Assembly: GCF_021728415.1 (NCBI RefSeq)
Contig: NZ_JAKKDV010000001.1
Coordinates: 62,001 to 126,000 of the forward strand
Source: Flaviramulus multivorans
Lineage (GTDB): Bacteria; Bacteroidota; Bacteroidia; Flavobacteriales; Flavobacteriaceae
Length of the DNA: 64,000 nt
Direction: 5' to 3'
Shown here: one piece after another, positions 26,473 to 35,869 of the stretch
Numbering within the stretch: the stretch's first letter is position 1
Layout of the letters: the number at the start of each line of letters is the position of its first letter
Notes under the pieces: model-generated
Database searches by the model: none
Seen by the model: only the letters and a program-made list of their open reading frames with translations
Told to the model about the DNA's origin: nothing
Made by a program: the position numbers and the translations under genes

Positions 26473-27699
26473 TTATTCAGATATTTTAAATCCTATAGAT
26501 TTTAAGTCGTCCCAAAAGGTTGGATAGGACTTTGAAACTACTTCAGCATCTTCAATAATAATTGGTGTTTTTAGTGCTAACGGTGCAAATGCCATAGCCA
26601 TTCTATGGTCATTATAAGTACCTATTGAAACAGACTCTTTAATATGAGTTGATGCTGTTAAATGCAAAGATTTATCGGTTATTTTAACGTGACCACCCAA
26701 TTTCTCAATCTCGGTTTTTAAAGCCACTAACCTATCGGTTTCCTTAATTTTTAAGGTATGCAATCCTTTTAAATCGCAAGCAATTCCTAATGCAAAACAG
26801 GTTACCGCAATAGTTTGCGCAATATCTGGTGCGTTTTTTAAATCTAAACTTAACGGTCTGAAATTTGCTGTTTTCTTAATTAAAGTCACTTTATTATTGC
26901 TAAAAATGCTTTCTACTCCAAAATGCTTATAGACATCTACCAAAGTAGAATCTCCTTGCAAGGAGTCCTTTTTATAAGAAGACAAGGTTATCTCTGTTCC
27001 TAGTTCGCTTAAAGCAGCAATACTAAAGTAATAAGATGCTGAAGACCAATCAGACTCTACGGTTAAGGTTGTTGGTTGCTTATGATTATTTTTTGGTTTT
27101 ACAGTAATGGTGTTACCTACAAATGAAGATTCAACACCGATCTCATCTAACAAACTTAAAGTCATTTTAATATATGGAACCGATGTTATTTCGCCCTCAA
27201 GTGTTAATTCCAAACCATTTTCAAGTTTTGGTGCAATTAACAACAATGCTGAAATGTACTGGCTACTTACATTGGCTTTTAACGATACTTTATTTTTTGT
27301 TAGCTTTTTTCCTTTAATTTTTATGGGTGGATATCCTTCATTTTCTTCATAACTTATTTCGGCTCCTAACTCCTGAAGTGCCTCGACTAATATTTGAATT
27401 GGTCTTTCTTTCATTCGCTTCGATCCCGTAAGCACGACCTCTCTACCTTCTTGAATTGAAAAATAGGCCGTTAAAAATCGCATAGCAGTTCCAGCGTGAT
27501 GGATATCTACTACTTCTGAATTTGAATTTAATGCATTGGTCATTAAATTACTATCATCAGAATTTGAAACATTTTGAAGTTTTATGTTTGGATATAAGGC
27601 TTGTAAAAGTAAGAGTCTATTCGATTCGCTTTTAGAACCTGTAATCGTAACTTCAGATTTTTCATTAACGATTTTTGATTTGTGAAGGGTAATGTTCAT
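26473..27699 (-). CDS. aroA: 3-phosphoshikimate 1-carboxyvinyltransferase (EPSP synthase)
   Basis: A 408-residue enzyme of the shikimate pathway, joining phosphoenolpyruvate to shikimate 3-phosphate. Typical blocks are ITGSKSESNRLLLLQAL (about 21-37), HAGTAMRFLTAYFS (near 62-75), GSKRMKERPIQIL and the late NDHRMAMAFAPLAL. It supplies chorismate for the aromatic operon at 34.8-38.7 kb but is encoded apart from it. A promoter-like TAAATTTG overlapping a palindrome lies 30 bases upstream. Confidence 0.96.
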   Translation of the reverse strand: MNITLHKSKIVNEKSEVTITGSKSESNRLLLLQALYPNIKLQNVSNSDDSNLMTNALNSNSEVVDIHHAGTAMRFLTAYFSIQEGREVVLTGSKRMKERPIQILVEALQELGAEISYEENEGYPPIKIKGKKLTKNKVSLKANVSSQYISALLLIAPKLENGLELTLEGEITSVPYIKMTLSLLDEIGVESSFVGNTITVKPKNNHKQPTTLTVESDWSSASYYFSIAALSELGTEITLSSYKKDSLQGDSTLVDVYKHFGVESIFSNNKVTLIKKTANFRPLSLDLKNAPDIAQTIAVTCFALGIACDLKGLHTLKIKETDRLVALKTEIEKLGGHVKITDKSLHLTASTHIKESVSIGTYNDHRMAMAFAPLALKTPIIIEDAEVVSKSYPTFWDDLKSIGFKISE

Positions 27700-27728
27700 T
27701 GTAAAATTGACTTGCTTCCTAAAGCATA

Positions 27729-27749
27729 CAAATTTACTCGATAATCGAG
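27729..27749 (-). promoter_or_regulatory. aroA -7 element with adjoining palindrome
   Basis: TAAATTTG on the minus strand (27736-27729) fits the -7 consensus. Immediately upstream is the perfect palindrome CTCGAT-A-ATCGAG (27737-27749), positioned between -7 and -33 where a repressor could bind. I do not find a clear TTTG -33 box. Confidence 0.45.
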
Positions 27750-27822
27750 ATTAATACTAAGTAATTCAGTTTTTTTTCTAGGTTTTACCTGAATTCTTAA
27801 TACCTTCCATTTTAATAAATGA

Positions 27823-28149
27823 TCATTTCAATTTTTCGTTATTATGGTGCCTATCATGATCACGTTTTGCCTTCTTATCCATTCTTTTATCAAAAGCTTG
27901 TTGCAAATCAACTCCTGTTTGGTTAGCTAAACATAAAACTACAAATAAAACATCGGCCAGTTCTTCTCCAAGGTCTTTGTCTTTATCGCTTTCCTTTTCG
28001 CTTTGTTCACCATATCTACGTGCTATAATACGCGCTACCTCACCTACTTCTTCAGTAAGTTGTGCCATATTAGTAAGCTCGTTAAAATAACGTACCCCGT
28101 GAGCATTAATCCAATCGTCAACTATTTTTTGTGCGTTTTTAATGTCCAT
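27823..28149 (-). CDS. MazG-like nucleotide pyrophosphohydrolase
   Basis: This 108-residue all-alpha NTP pyrophosphatase shows the MazG metal-binding pattern: LTEEVGEVARI (residues 29-39) and LGEELADVLFVVLCLA (about 60-75), i.e. EExxE followed by ExxD. Single-domain members hydrolyse nucleoside triphosphates to monophosphates, often for housekeeping of aberrant nucleotides. The C-terminus is very basic (KMDKKAKRDHDRHHNNEKLK). Its start is two bases from the stop of the DUF3857 gene, making it the distal gene of that operon. Confidence 0.85.
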   Translation of the reverse strand: MDIKNAQKIVDDWINAHGVRYFNELTNMAQLTEEVGEVARIIARRYGEQSEKESDKDKDLGEELADVLFVVLCLANQTGVDLQQAFDKRMDKKAKRDHDRHHNNEKLK

Positions 28150-28151
28150 TC

Positions 28152-30176
28152 TTAGGCTTTAGTCAATACTATTTGTTCGTTTTGCTTTTCTATAAGTTGC
28201 TTAAAATAAGTCTTTAAAACATCATAATATTGAGGTGCAATTATTGATTGATATATTTCAGATTCAACCGACAACTGTATCATCTTATCATTGCCAGAAA
28301 TATTATATTTAAAAAGACCTAAATTATCAGGTAACATAAAGCCTCCTGGAGCTGGTAAACTTTCTACCTTATAACCGTCAGGTAAATTTATAATGATTTT
28401 ATAATTTATACTTGATGGATAACCGAAATCTACAGGAAATTCTCTTGTTTCAAGCTTAAATGGATTTTCATTACTTTTTAAAAAAAACATAGGAGAAAAG
28501 TACAATTTGCCTCCAATAACATCTGCTTGACTCTCTTTTACAAACTTATAAGTTTCCATAACCGGTTTAGAAATATCCATTGCATTCACAACTTTAAAAT
28601 CTGATATTTCCAAACCTCCATATTTATTCTCTAATTTTTCAAGAAAATCATCTTTATCAGCTTCATTAAAACTTTCTCTATAGGCAAGAGCATTATGATT
28701 AGTTTTCAAACTTCTATATCCACCTTCAATAGTGCCGCTTTCATCTAAACTAACCATCATTGAAATAGAATTATTAGAAATCTCTTTTGGGTATAAATCA
28801 ATTAATTGAGAACCACCTTGTTCAGCAATAACTCTACCTTGCCAATTTAATGTTCTATAAGGTAAAACATTTGGTGTACTATATTTATTTGTGGCATCTA
28901 ATAAAATTTCAGTATCATCGATCTTAACATAACTAACTACATAATTATATCCTTCTCTGGTAGGGAATAACGGGACTCCATTTGCTCTTGTACTAACTAA
29001 TACCGGATAAGCTCTTAAGCCTGCATAGCGCAACATAGATGTTAGCATCAAGTTTATTTCTGCCACATTCCCAACTTGATCCTTATAGGCTTTTTTTACG
29101 CCATCATTAGTATATTTACTGTAATAACCATTCCACTTAACTCGCGACTTTACAAAATCAAATATTAATGATGTTCTTTGTAATGGATCAGAAATACTAC
29201 CAATTAAAGCATCTATCTCATTTTCAAAATATCCATTTTTATCCAATTCTGACCCAAAATCAGGGCTTTCATAAATGGCTTTAACCACTGATTCCCACGT
29301 TGTAGAATAATAATCTATTTGAGAATTAGGAAAATGAACAAATGATAATTCGTAATTCACTGATGACTTATAGTTATCTATATTATTTACATAAGGTTCT
29401 TCTTTCAATGCTGGCACATTTTCCAAGCTATAAGTATTAACTTGTTTAGTATATTCAACCTCTGATGTTTCAAATGAAGTACTCGTTGAATTTCCAATTC
29501 CATTAAAGCCTTTACTTGTTGACCTTACTTTTTCAGTAAATGTAATCTTTCCACGTTTGTTTTCTATTCTTGGAATCACGTTTAAAAACCCTTTCGTATT
29601 TGCCTTAAAATTAAAATATTCTGGTGATTCGAATTCTGCATATATTTTTTTTACCGGTATATCGTGCTGAAATTCAAATTCATCAATATTTGTATAAAAT
29701 GGAGAAGTAATCTCATACTGATATTCTACGATTGAGCCTTCTTTTATATCTGGCATCGTGAATTTAGTTTCATCATAATAAATAGATTTTTCCGTTTCGA
29801 AAATCCCATCTTTTTTAAGCTTAACGTCCTCAATCTTATCATCTACTAGGTTATATGTATAAGCTTTTAAGCTGTTTAGTTTTTCCCTTCCCGATTTACT
29901 TTTATAGAGCCATATAGCTTTTGTGGCATAGTCAAACCCTTCTTTATTATAAATTTTAATTCTATCATGAACTTCAGTTGTTAATTGAAACCCTTGGTTT
30001 TTTACATAGTTAAAATATGTCCTTCGATATTTATATAAATATGTAGCAGAAGCTGCTGAATCCAATGGATTGTAATTTTCTTGAAGTTCTTCTTTTGAAA
30101 CTTTTCCAAAATCGTAATCTTGAGCAAATACTGCAAAGGTTAAAGTAAATAGAATTAAAAAAAATGGAACTCTCAT
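28152..30176 (-). CDS. DUF3857 protein with degenerate transglutaminase-like domain
   Basis: This 674-residue exported protein starts with a signal peptide (MRVPFFLILFTLTFAVFAQ). A DUF3857 beta-domain covers roughly residues 50-230 (KEGSIVEYQYEITSPF). A transglutaminase-like core follows at about 290-440, but the catalytic positions look lost: where the paralogue has SYGDCKALTN this protein reads GNVAEINLML, and the histidine position reads YVVSYVKI. It is therefore probably non-catalytic and may act as a binding partner. It lies three bases after the active-looking paralogue gene. Confidence 0.82.
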   Translation of the reverse strand: MRVPFFLILFTLTFAVFAQDYDFGKVSKEELQENYNPLDSAASATYLYKYRRTYFNYVKNQGFQLTTEVHDRIKIYNKEGFDYATKAIWLYKSKSGREKLNSLKAYTYNLVDDKIEDVKLKKDGIFETEKSIYYDETKFTMPDIKEGSIVEYQYEITSPFYTNIDEFEFQHDIPVKKIYAEFESPEYFNFKANTKGFLNVIPRIENKRGKITFTEKVRSTSKGFNGIGNSTSTSFETSEVEYTKQVNTYSLENVPALKEEPYVNNIDNYKSSVNYELSFVHFPNSQIDYYSTTWESVVKAIYESPDFGSELDKNGYFENEIDALIGSISDPLQRTSLIFDFVKSRVKWNGYYSKYTNDGVKKAYKDQVGNVAEINLMLTSMLRYAGLRAYPVLVSTRANGVPLFPTREGYNYVVSYVKIDDTEILLDATNKYSTPNVLPYRTLNWQGRVIAEQGGSQLIDLYPKEISNNSISMMVSLDESGTIEGGYRSLKTNHNALAYRESFNEADKDDFLEKLENKYGGLEISDFKVVNAMDISKPVMETYKFVKESQADVIGGKLYFSPMFFLKSNENPFKLETREFPVDFGYPSSINYKIIINLPDGYKVESLPAPGGFMLPDNLGLFKYNISGNDKMIQLSVESEIYQSIIAPQYYDVLKTYFKQLIEKQNEQIVLTKA

Positions 30177-30179
30177 AAA

Positions 30180-32090
30180 TTATTGGTTTTTAATTAGTGC
30201 TATTTTCGCGTTATCTTGTTTTAATACTTCTTTATAAAAGTCTCTAAATTTGTCATAATCTTCTTTAGGGTATTCCCCATCATTTACAACAAACTCTCTC
30301 TTATAAATTAATTTATTTTCTTCTTTGGGGATAATCTCAGTTTTATAACTTCCAAATTTATTTTTAATAACTACGCCTTTTGGTAACGATTCGATTTCAT
30401 AGCCTACTGGCAGTATAATTTCTATCTCATCGTCGTGTATAAATCCCCTTTTAATCTTCAATGGATATTTTCTGTTTCTATAACGATCAGGAATATTAGT
30501 GTTTCTATTTAAAGCGTTTACGGTTAACAACATTCTGTCTCCAGCTTTTTTCACATAATTAGACGCTTCAAAATTTATATCTTCGACAAACTCGATACTT
30601 GACTTATTATTATCAATATTAATATTTTCAATATCAATGTTATTAATATACTTCCACCGTTTTTTGTAATGTAAATCTAAATCGCGTGACGTTTCCGATT
30701 CTAGCCAATATTTTTCGTCATATTGAATTCCTTCTGACTTTATATTTGCTCTAACCATAATTGAGCCATCATTTGAAACGGTATAATTACCTTTTACTTG
30801 TTGCTTATTCTCTTCTGTTTTATATTTTTTTGTACGTTGAATTTTACCGCCTTCGGGTGTTATTACCAAAGCATCTCTATCATCGGTAAAATCACCAATA
30901 AACCCGAATGGGAGTTTTTGGCTTGTACATTCTAACCATAGCGTATCGTCCCCGTTAGGTATGGATAAAATAACATGATTCCCTTGCATTGCAGTAAAAT
31001 CTTTTTCTAAACTTCTCTGAGAATTACCTGCAAATATTACCGTATAATTAGACTCAACATCAACAGCTTTTAAAAGAGACATTGTATAATTAGTTAACGC
31101 TTTGCAATCACCATAACTAACTTCATCAACATATGACGCATTAAAAGGTTTCCAGCCACCTATACCTACCTGAACACTAATATATCTGACTTTATCTTGA
31201 ACGTATTTATATACTTTTCTGGCTTTATCAATATCATTTATTTCATCTTTTACTAAATCCTTAATCATACTTACAGTAGTTTCAGGTAAATCATAAGTAT
31301 CCTTTATTAAATCATTATACATCCATTTTCCAAACTCATCCCAATTCTCAACTTCAGCATATACGCCTTCTAAAGAAAATTGTTTAGAAGCGAATAAAAC
31401 ACAAGGCGCTAAATCCAATATAGATGGACTGTACTCCTCAGGCTTAAAAGATTCTAGATTAACAATCTTGTAAAACATTTTTCCTAATGAAATATCTTTT
31501 TCAATATTTACTTCACCTATATTTTTTTCTTTATTTCTAATGTTTAAAGTTTCTGGGTAGTTGATTTTATAATTAGCGTTTTCTATGCTAACATAATACT
31601 CTGAAACAGGTCTAAAAGATGGAATAAATGCTGTATTATTTGTAACTGTTTCACTTGTGAGTTCCATGGTATATGGGTAGGAAATTGGAGTATACTCCAA
31701 ATATTTTACTCTAGAGTCAGAATACAAAGTTCCTCCATCAACAGCACTTGCGTCTTTAAAATCATTCTTCTTTATTTTTTTTATTTCTTTGCCAAAAGCA
31801 TCAAATACTAAAACCTGTAAATCTTTAATTTTAACATTATTATCATAAAAGACATAGGCATTTACGTTATCATTCCCTTCTTTATTTAAAACCGTAATAA
31901 TAAGTTTTTCAGAAACAACCATTTCATTAACAGCCTTTATAGTTATTTCAACTTCATTTAACCGCACAACGGCATTGGCACCTTGCTTTAGGTTATTTGG
32001 AATTGTTAAACTTGAGTATATGTTTTCTTGCGAAAAAATATAGGTTGACGTGAATAGTAGAAAAAAAGCTAGAATGTTTTTTAAAGTCAT
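30180..32090 (-). CDS. DUF3857 and transglutaminase domain protein
   Basis: I take the ATG at 32090 (MTLKNILAFFLLF) as start because it opens a signal peptide; an upstream ATG at 32108 adds six residues and would overlap promoter-like sequence. The exported protein of about 636 residues has a DUF3857 domain (to about 230) and a transglutaminase core with a cysteine in SYGDCKALTNYT, a histidine in QGNHVILS and an acidic residue in LWLECTS (Glu where Asp is usual). It may be a periplasmic protease or crosslinking enzyme; the substrate is unknown. It leads a three-gene unit with its degenerate paralogue and the MazG-like gene. Confidence 0.85.
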   Translation of the reverse strand: MTLKNILAFFLLFTSTYIFSQENIYSSLTIPNNLKQGANAVVRLNEVEITIKAVNEMVVSEKLIITVLNKEGNDNVNAYVFYDNNVKIKDLQVLVFDAFGKEIKKIKKNDFKDASAVDGGTLYSDSRVKYLEYTPISYPYTMELTSETVTNNTAFIPSFRPVSEYYVSIENANYKINYPETLNIRNKEKNIGEVNIEKDISLGKMFYKIVNLESFKPEEYSPSILDLAPCVLFASKQFSLEGVYAEVENWDEFGKWMYNDLIKDTYDLPETTVSMIKDLVKDEINDIDKARKVYKYVQDKVRYISVQVGIGGWKPFNASYVDEVSYGDCKALTNYTMSLLKAVDVESNYTVIFAGNSQRSLEKDFTAMQGNHVILSIPNGDDTLWLECTSQKLPFGFIGDFTDDRDALVITPEGGKIQRTKKYKTEENKQQVKGNYTVSNDGSIMVRANIKSEGIQYDEKYWLESETSRDLDLHYKKRWKYINNIDIENINIDNNKSSIEFVEDINFEASNYVKKAGDRMLLTVNALNRNTNIPDRYRNRKYPLKIKRGFIHDDEIEIILPVGYEIESLPKGVVIKNKFGSYKTEIIPKEENKLIYKREFVVNDGEYPKEDYDKFRDFYKEVLKQDNAKIALIKNQ

Positions 32091-32158
32091 AAAAAAGGTA
32101 AAGTACATACTTAAAAATAAATATATTCTTTTTTAATCTTATTATTAAATACGAAAAA

Positions 32159-32695
32159 TCAAAATTCGTTGTAATACCAATCTTTTAGTTTAACGACTAA
32201 AAATCTTACAATCAAAAGCACTAGGCATGAAAGCACTATGTATTTAAACTCACTTAATAGCACTTTTAAACCCCATTCAGAAAAAAATTCGCTTACCCCA
32301 ATAGGAGAAACCTTTATCCCTCTGAATGGTAAAAAGTAACGATCATTATCAAACGGAATAAAAAAACCAACACCTTTACCACCAGATGTCATCGCATCTA
32401 ATAGCCCATGAGAAAGTGTTGATGAAAAAATAGTGAAGAACCATACAAGTTTATTGTTTCTGCCCCATGTAACCATTAAAATAAATGCCCAAATTATTGA
32501 AAACAGGATAGAATGTGTAAATCCGCGATGTCCTAATGGGTGTAAATAAGATATCCCCAAATAAAATCCAATAACATCAAAATCTGGAAGAACAGATGAA
32601 AAAATAGCAGCAAACAATAACCATTTTATTTTTTTGGAATCTATAACTTTTGCTAATGTAAACCCTACAAACCCATGCCCAAATACAGATGCCAT
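32159..32695 (-). CDS. YdjM-like membrane-bound metal-dependent hydrolase
   Basis: A 178-residue inner-membrane protein with about four hydrophobic segments. The conserved polar motifs are GHGFVGFTLAK at the N-terminus, LPDFDVIG (near 35-42) and GHRGFTHS (near 54-61), plus SHGLLDAMTSGGKGV; the histidines and aspartates resemble metal ligands. YdjM was first noted as a LexA-regulated E. coli protein; its reaction is not defined. The stop codon region shares a base with the start of dtd (32695), so the two genes are cotranscribed. Confidence 0.85.
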   Translation of the reverse strand: MASVFGHGFVGFTLAKVIDSKKIKWLLFAAIFSSVLPDFDVIGFYLGISYLHPLGHRGFTHSILFSIIWAFILMVTWGRNNKLVWFFTIFSSTLSHGLLDAMTSGGKGVGFFIPFDNDRYFLPFRGIKVSPIGVSEFFSEWGLKVLLSEFKYIVLSCLVLLIVRFLVVKLKDWYYNEF

Positions 32696-33147
32696 TATAC
32701 TCTGTTTTTAGAATCAATTATAATGGTTACGGGTCCGTCGTTTAGCAACTCCACTTTCATATCTGCTCCAAATTGCCCCGTTTGAATAGGTTTACCTAAA
32801 TCTTTTTCAATTTGTTTTACAAAAGCTTCATACAATGGAATAGCTGCATCCGGTTTTGCCGCATTTATATAACTTGGGCGATTTCCTTTTTTGGTTGAAG
32901 CGTGCAAAGTAAACTGACTAACCACTATAGCATCACCTTTTTCATCTATTATGGACTTATTCATCACTCCATTTTCATCATTAAAAATGCGAAGATTAGC
33001 TATTTTGTTAGAAAGCCATGTAATATCTTCTTGAGAATCTTCGTCAATAATTCCTAAAAGAATTAAAAGTCCGTTTGAAATAGAAGCTACTTTATTATTT
33101 TCAATAGTAACGCTTGCCTTTGTTACTCTTTGTATAACAACTTTCAT
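32695..33147 (-). CDS. dtd: D-aminoacyl-tRNA deacylase
   Basis: This 150-residue enzyme removes D-amino acids from mischarged tRNAs. The family signatures are MKVVIQRVTKASV at the N-terminus, SQFTLHASTKKGNRPSY (about 79-95) and the cross-subunit Gly-cisPro motif in NDGPVTIIID near the C-terminus. Length is typical. It touches the YdjM-like gene downstream; rsgA lies 97 bases upstream, and a short dispersed repeat occupies part of that gap. Confidence 0.96.
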   Translation of the reverse strand: MKVVIQRVTKASVTIENNKVASISNGLLILLGIIDEDSQEDITWLSNKIANLRIFNDENGVMNKSIIDEKGDAIVVSQFTLHASTKKGNRPSYINAAKPDAAIPLYEAFVKQIEKDLGKPIQTGQFGADMKVELLNDGPVTIIIDSKNRV

Positions 33148-33172
33148 CTGTTTAATCTTTGTTGTGCTTATT

Positions 33173-33195
33173 GGTCAGATGTAATTCGCAATAAT
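33173..33195. repeat. Copy 2 of a ~22-base dispersed sequence
   Basis: GGTCAGATGTAATTCGCAATAAT begins 26 bases upstream of the dtd start. It matches the sequence at 7542-7563 in all but a C/T change and one inserted A. Confidence 0.6.
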
Positions 33196-33244
33196 CATTT
33201 CGGTAGGTTTAAACTTCTTGATATGGCTAATTTCATATTACAAT

Positions 33245-34195
33245 TTATTCATTACCCCAATTATCAGTTCTGTAGTTTTCATCTTCGCCCTCAACAATTT
33301 GCAAATAACTGCGATACCTCGAAAAAGCTATTTCATCATTGTCTAGCGCCTCTTTTACAGCACAATTAGGTTCTTGTATATGTAAACAATTATTGAACTT
33401 GCAATCTTGTTTTAATTCAAAAATCTCTGGAAAATAATCTCCTACTTCCTCTTTATCCATGTCAACCACTCCAAAGCCCTTTATTCCTGGGGTATCAATA
33501 ATTTTAGCATCAAAACTCAAATCGAACATTTCAGCAAAAGTAGTAGTATGTTGCCCTTGCATATGTTGGGTTGATATTTCTTTGGTTTTTAAATTTAGAG
33601 AAGGCTCAATAGCATTAACCAGTGTTGATTTTCCAACACCTGAATGACCAGAAAACATACTTACTTTACCCGACATAAGTGCCTTAACCTTTTCTACATT
33701 TTTACCTGTTGTTGCAGAAATGCCAATGCACTCATACCCTATTTTCCTATAAACATGTGCTAAATATCTAACTTCATTTAACGCTTCTTCATCATATGTA
33801 TCAATTTTATTGAATAATAAAATGGTTTTTATAGAATATGCTTCGGCTGTCACTAAAAATCGGTCTATAAAACTGGTGAATGTAGGTGGATTATTAATGG
33901 TAACCATTAAAAAAACCTGATCTATATTGGCCGCTATAATATGTGTTTGCTTGGATAGATTTACCGATTTTCTAACAATGTAATTTTTTCTATCATGAAT
34001 ATTATGAATGACCCCTGTATCTTGATTATTATCTGTTTCTAATTCAAAATCTACAATATCACCAACTGCTATGGGGTTAGTACTTTTTATCCCTTTTATT
34101 CGAAATTTCCCCTTTATACGGCATTCATAAATATGCCCTAACTCGGTTTTTACCGTGTACCAACTTCCAGTAGATTTATAAACGCGTCCTGTCAT
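33245..34195 (-). CDS. rsgA: Small ribosomal subunit maturation GTPase RsgA
   Basis: This 316-residue circularly permuted GTPase checks 30S subunit maturation. The OB-fold is at about 1-75, followed by G4 (NKIDTYD near 128), G1 (GHSGVGKST near 186) and G3 (DTPGIKGFG near 230) in permuted order, then a C-terminal zinc finger with CKFNNCLHIQEPNC. Length and order are normal. It is divergent from the secreted-protein gene at 34286. Confidence 0.96.
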   Translation of the reverse strand: MTGRVYKSTGSWYTVKTELGHIYECRIKGKFRIKGIKSTNPIAVGDIVDFELETDNNQDTGVIHNIHDRKNYIVRKSVNLSKQTHIIAANIDQVFLMVTINNPPTFTSFIDRFLVTAEAYSIKTILLFNKIDTYDEEALNEVRYLAHVYRKIGYECIGISATTGKNVEKVKALMSGKVSMFSGHSGVGKSTLVNAIEPSLNLKTKEISTQHMQGQHTTTFAEMFDLSFDAKIIDTPGIKGFGVVDMDKEEVGDYFPEIFELKQDCKFNNCLHIQEPNCAVKEALDNDEIAFSRYRSYLQIVEGEDENYRTDNWGNE

Positions 34196-34285
34196 TTAAA
34201 ACTTTTAAGCTATGCAAATTAACAACTTTTCATTTTAAGAAAAAGACTATATTGTAAGCTTAATCATAAAAAACCAGTCAATAAC

Positions 34286-34738
34286 ATGAAAAAATTACTA
34301 ATTGTTTTAAGCATTTCATTATTCGCTTTTTTTGAAAGTCAAGCCCAAGTAGAGTATAAACTTGTAACCAGTGTAGAATCTATTGTGCCAAATGGTTTAG
34401 GACGTTCTAGAATCATCAGTGCAAATGAAGACAAGGATTATAAAGAGTTTACAACCACCCAGACCGAAGATGATAATTCAAGAAATAAATCTGATAGAAG
34501 TGAAATACGGGTTAAAGAGTTTGATGAAACTAAGTTGCTTAACTTTTTTAATTTAGGAGGTATTCGTTTTCAAAACATAGCAGCTAATGATGCTTTAATT
34601 ACATCAAAAATTAACACTATGATTGAAGAAGGTTGGGAATTAGCCTTTGTAACAAGCGCTGTTGAAAGTGCTGGAAAAGGAGATAATCAAGGTATTTTTA
34701 TAACCAGATATATTTTTAAGAGAAACAAACATCAATAA
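34286..34738 (+). CDS. Secreted protein of unknown function
   Basis: This 150-residue protein has a signal peptide (MKKLLIVLSISLFAFFESQAQ). Its C-terminal half contains INTMIEEGWELAFVTS and IFITRYIFKR, which resembles the small DUF4177-like fold, where a GWEL-type strand turn precedes a final beta-hairpin. The middle is hydrophilic and rich in Asp, Arg and Ser. No enzymatic residues stand out. It is a single-gene unit with a terminator directly after the stop. Confidence 0.65.
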   Translation: MKKLLIVLSISLFAFFESQAQVEYKLVTSVESIVPNGLGRSRIISANEDKDYKEFTTTQTEDDNSRNKSDRSEIRVKEFDETKLLNFFNLGGIRFQNIAANDALITSKINTMIEEGWELAFVTSAVESAGKGDNQGIFITRYIFKRNKHQ

Positions 34739-34742
34739 AATG

Positions 34743-34770
34743 AAAAAGCCTCGCATATGCGAGGCTTTTT
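34743..34770. terminator. Bidirectional terminator (14-bp palindrome)
   Basis: A perfect 28-base palindrome, AAAAAGCCTCGCAT and its complement, separates the plus-strand secreted-protein gene from the convergent aromatic operon. T-tracts close it on both sides. Confidence 0.93.
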
Positions 34771-34776
34771 AAAATA

Positions 34777-35859
34777 TTAACCATTAATTATCTTCTCTTG
34801 ATGATTGATAGATTCTTGGTGAATGGCTTTAAACATTTTTAAAACAAATTCCTCACTCAATCCTTTTTGCTCACCTTCAAGTACCATTTTTCCTAAAATT
34901 TCATTCCAACGTTTAGACTGAAGTACAGCCACGTTTTTTTGCTTTTTAAGAGCTCCAATAGAATCTGCAGCTTTCATTCTTTTACCTAATAATTCTATAA
35001 CCTGATTATCGATAACATCAATTTGGGCTCTTAAATTATCCAGTGATTTTATATAATCGGCTTCAGCATCTGTTTCTTTTCTTATTTTCAAATCTTTCAT
35101 GATTTGCACCAAAGTTTTTGGAGTTACTTGTTGAGCCGCATCGCTCCATGCATTTTCAGGGTCGAAATGTGTTTCAATCATTAATCCATCAAAATTTAAA
35201 TCTAAAGCTGTTTGTGATACATCAAAAATCATATCACGTTTTCCTGTAATATGTGACGGGTCATTTATTAAAGGGATATCTGGAAATTTATTTTGAAATT
35301 CGATAGCTAATTGCCACTCTGGATTATTTCTGTATTTCGTTTTTTCATAAGTGGAAAACCCTCGGTGTATAGCACCAATATTTTTAACGCCTGATGAATA
35401 AATTCTTTCAATACCACCTAACCATAATGCCAAATCTGGATTAACTGGGTTTTTTACTAAAACTGGTTTATCTGTACCTTCAAGGGCATCTGCAATTTCT
35501 TGCATGATAAAAGGGCTCACTGTTGAACGAGCACCAATCCACAACATATCTACATCATGTTCCAAAGCTAATTTTACATGTGTTGCATTGGCTACTTCAG
35601 TGGTAATTTTCATACCCGTTTCTGCCTTTACTTTTTGCAACCACTTTAAACCTAAAGCCCCTACACCTTCAAACATTCCTGGACGTGTTCTTGGTTTCCA
35701 TATTCCCGCTCTAAAATAACTAACATCGGTATCTTTTAGCTGGTGCGCTATTTTTAAAACTTGCTCCTCGGTTTCTGCACTACATGGTCCTGCAATTACT
35801 AAGGGATGATTTAGCTTTAAATCATCTAACCACGTTCTCATTTCTTTTTTGTTTTCCAT
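34777..35859 (-). CDS. Bifunctional DAHP synthase / chorismate mutase
   Basis: A 360-residue fusion. Residues about 10-265 are a type I-beta-like DAHP synthase, the first step of the shikimate pathway, with VIAGPCSAE near 21-29, YFRAGIWKPRTRPG and NDPSHITGKR. Residues about 270-360 are an AroQ-type chorismate mutase (LDNLRAQIDVIDNQVIELLGKRM, then QSKRWNEIL). The mutase part may also allow feedback control by prephenate, as in other fusions. It is the last gene of the aromatic operon, 10 bases after tyrA, so it shares the attenuator upstream of pheA. Confidence 0.95.
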   Translation of the reverse strand: MENKKEMRTWLDDLKLNHPLVIAGPCSAETEEQVLKIAHQLKDTDVSYFRAGIWKPRTRPGMFEGVGALGLKWLQKVKAETGMKITTEVANATHVKLALEHDVDMLWIGARSTVSPFIMQEIADALEGTDKPVLVKNPVNPDLALWLGGIERIYSSGVKNIGAIHRGFSTYEKTKYRNNPEWQLAIEFQNKFPDIPLINDPSHITGKRDMIFDVSQTALDLNFDGLMIETHFDPENAWSDAAQQVTPKTLVQIMKDLKIRKETDAEADYIKSLDNLRAQIDVIDNQVIELLGKRMKAADSIGALKKQKNVAVLQSKRWNEILGKMVLEGEQKGLSEEFVLKMFKAIHQESINHQEKIING

Positions 35860-35869
35860 AATCTTACTC

